Assembly: GCF_023898315.1 (NCBI RefSeq)
Contig: NC_064619.1
Location: 299,064,150-299,128,149, forward strand
Reading direction: 5' to 3'
Source of the DNA: Schistocerca nitens
Lineage: Eukaryota; Arthropoda; Insecta; Orthoptera; Acrididae
DNA length: 64,000 nucleotides
Shown here: positions 63,001-64,000 of the stretch, in pieces
Layout of the letters: each line of letters opens with the position of its first letter
Position numbering within the stretch: the stretch's first letter is position 1
Made by a program: the position numbers and the translations under genes
The notes under the pieces: model-generated
Seen by the model: only the letters and a program-made list of their open reading frames with translations
Databases searched by the model: none
What the model was told of the DNA's origin: nothing

Positions 63001-64000
63001 TACGCCAGAGGTTACTTTAACGTCTGTTGGCGTCTCTCCATTGAGAACAACATGTTGTGTTCTGTTGGCTAAAAACTCTTCAATCCAGCCACACAGCTGG
63101 TCTGATATTCCGTAGGCTCTTACTTTGTTTATCAGGCGACAGTGCGGAATTGTACCGAACGCCTTCCGGAAGTCAAGGAAAATGGCATCTACCTGGGAGC
63201 CTGTATCTAATATTTTCTGGGTCTCATGAACAAATCAAGCGAGTTGGGTCTCACACGATCGCTGTTTCCGGAATCCATGTTGATTCCTACAGAGTAGATT
63301 CTGGGTTTCCAGAAATGACATGATACGCGAGCAAAAAACATGTTGTAAAATTCTACAACAGATCGATGTCAGAGATTAGGCCTATAGTTTTGCGTATCTG
63401 CTCGACGACCCTTCTTGAAAACTGGGACTACCTCTGCTCTTTTCCAATCATTTGGAACCTTCCGTTCCTCTAGAGACTTGCGGTACACTGCTGTTAGAAG
63501 GGGGGCAAGTTCTTTCGCGTGCTGTGTGTAGAATAGAATTGGTATCCCGTCAGGTCCAGTGGACTTTTCTCTGTTGAGTGATTTCAATTGATTTTCTATT
63601 CCTTGGACACTTATTTCGATGTCAGCAATTTTTTCGTTCGTGCGAGGATTTAGAGAAGGAACTGCAGTGCGGTCTTCCTCTGTGAAACAGCTTTGGAAGA
63701 AGGTGTTTAGTATTTCAGCTTTACGCGTGTCATCCTCTGTTTCAATACCAACATCATCCCAGAGTGTCTGGATATGCTGTTTCTATCCACTTATTGCTTT
63801 AACGTAAGACCAGAACTTCCTAGGATTTTCTGTCAGGTCGGTACATAGAATTTTACTTTCGAATTCACTGAACGCTTCACGCATAGCCCTCCTTACGCTA
63901 ACTTTGACATCGTTTAGCTTCTGTTTGTCTGAGAGGTTTTGGCTGCGTTTAAACTTGGAGTGAAGCTCTCTTTGCTTTTGCGGTAGTTTCCTAACTTTGT
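63001..64000 (-). mobile_element. CR1-type LINE, 5' half (continues past the window)
   Basis: Coding resumes exactly where the 58.9 kb half stops: TACGCCAGAGGTTACTTTAA encodes the residues before VPQGS. Minus frames include MKSLNREKSTGPDGIPILFY and VPNDWKRAEVVPVFKKGRRA (63369-63587). It reaches the linker shared with the 31.1-kb copy (CATCGTTTAGCTTCTGTTTG). One in-frame TAA follows NYRPNL at about 63369, and other frame changes occur. Its 5' end is outside the window. Confidence 0.9.

Noticed and set aside
1-64000. CRISPR arrays, operons or prophage-like clusters
   Set aside because: No regularly spaced repeats with spacers, no Shine-Dalgarno-led gene clusters; all features fit an animal genome.

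Overview
The window looks like repeat-dense DNA from a large insect genome. The repeat families (tRNA-headed SINEs ending in GCTCAGAGCCATTTGAAC, Tc1/mariner families, LINEs with a TAGATG tail) match what I remember of grasshoppers and locusts, most likely Schistocerca. That identification is from memory, not from a search. I find no convincing host protein-coding gene, no functional tRNA or rRNA gene, no CRISPR array and no bacterial-style operon. Nearly all recognisable coding sequence belongs to transposable elements.

Layout. 1-11.6 kb: Tc1-like copies and fragments, SINEs, a CpG-rich non-repetitive island (8.1-8.7 kb), a 440-bp tandem duplication (8.95-9.82 kb), a 5S-rRNA-derived SINE and a truncated tRNA-bearing fold-back element. 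11.6-24.4 kb: LINE fragments of at least three lineages, SINEs with several different tRNA heads, a second 5S-derived SINE with a perfect 15-bp target duplication, a broken pogo/Tigger-like transposon (20.4-21.6 kb) and a second CpG-rich island (23.2-23.6 kb). 24.4-36.4 kb: long AT-rich stretches, a fold-back element with two outward-facing tRNA-like segments (28.6-29.2 kb), a Mutator-like relic, a deleted CR1-type LINE, a mariner-type MITE (32.1-32.7 kb) and the youngest-looking DNA transposon (34.35-35.90 kb, one open 361-codon transposase between 168-bp inverted repeats). 36.4-54.7 kb: Tc1/mariner copies cut by LINEs and SINEs, a 206-bp tandem duplication, an inverted-repeat element, a second fold-back element and a long-TIR mariner-like element. 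54.7-64 kb: a Tc1 copy hosting another fold-back element, then a deep nest. In the nest a Tc1 copy holds a solo LTR, a SINE and a CR1-type LINE. That LINE is split by a second LTR, which itself holds an RTE-like LINE and a SINE.

How the parts relate. Autonomous LINEs of the CR1 and RTE types plausibly supplied the machinery for the SINEs, most of which keep 8-15 bp target duplications. At least 17 copies of the main SINE (called SINE-A here) occur in 64 kb. The insertions give a relative chronology: Tc1 copies are usually the oldest layer, LINEs and LTRs come next, and SINE-A is usually the latest. The most unusual structures are the tRNA-bearing fold-back elements, the intact mariner-like transposon, the 5S-headed SINEs and the two CpG-rich islands. 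Family names are assigned by motif and by memory of consensus sequences.
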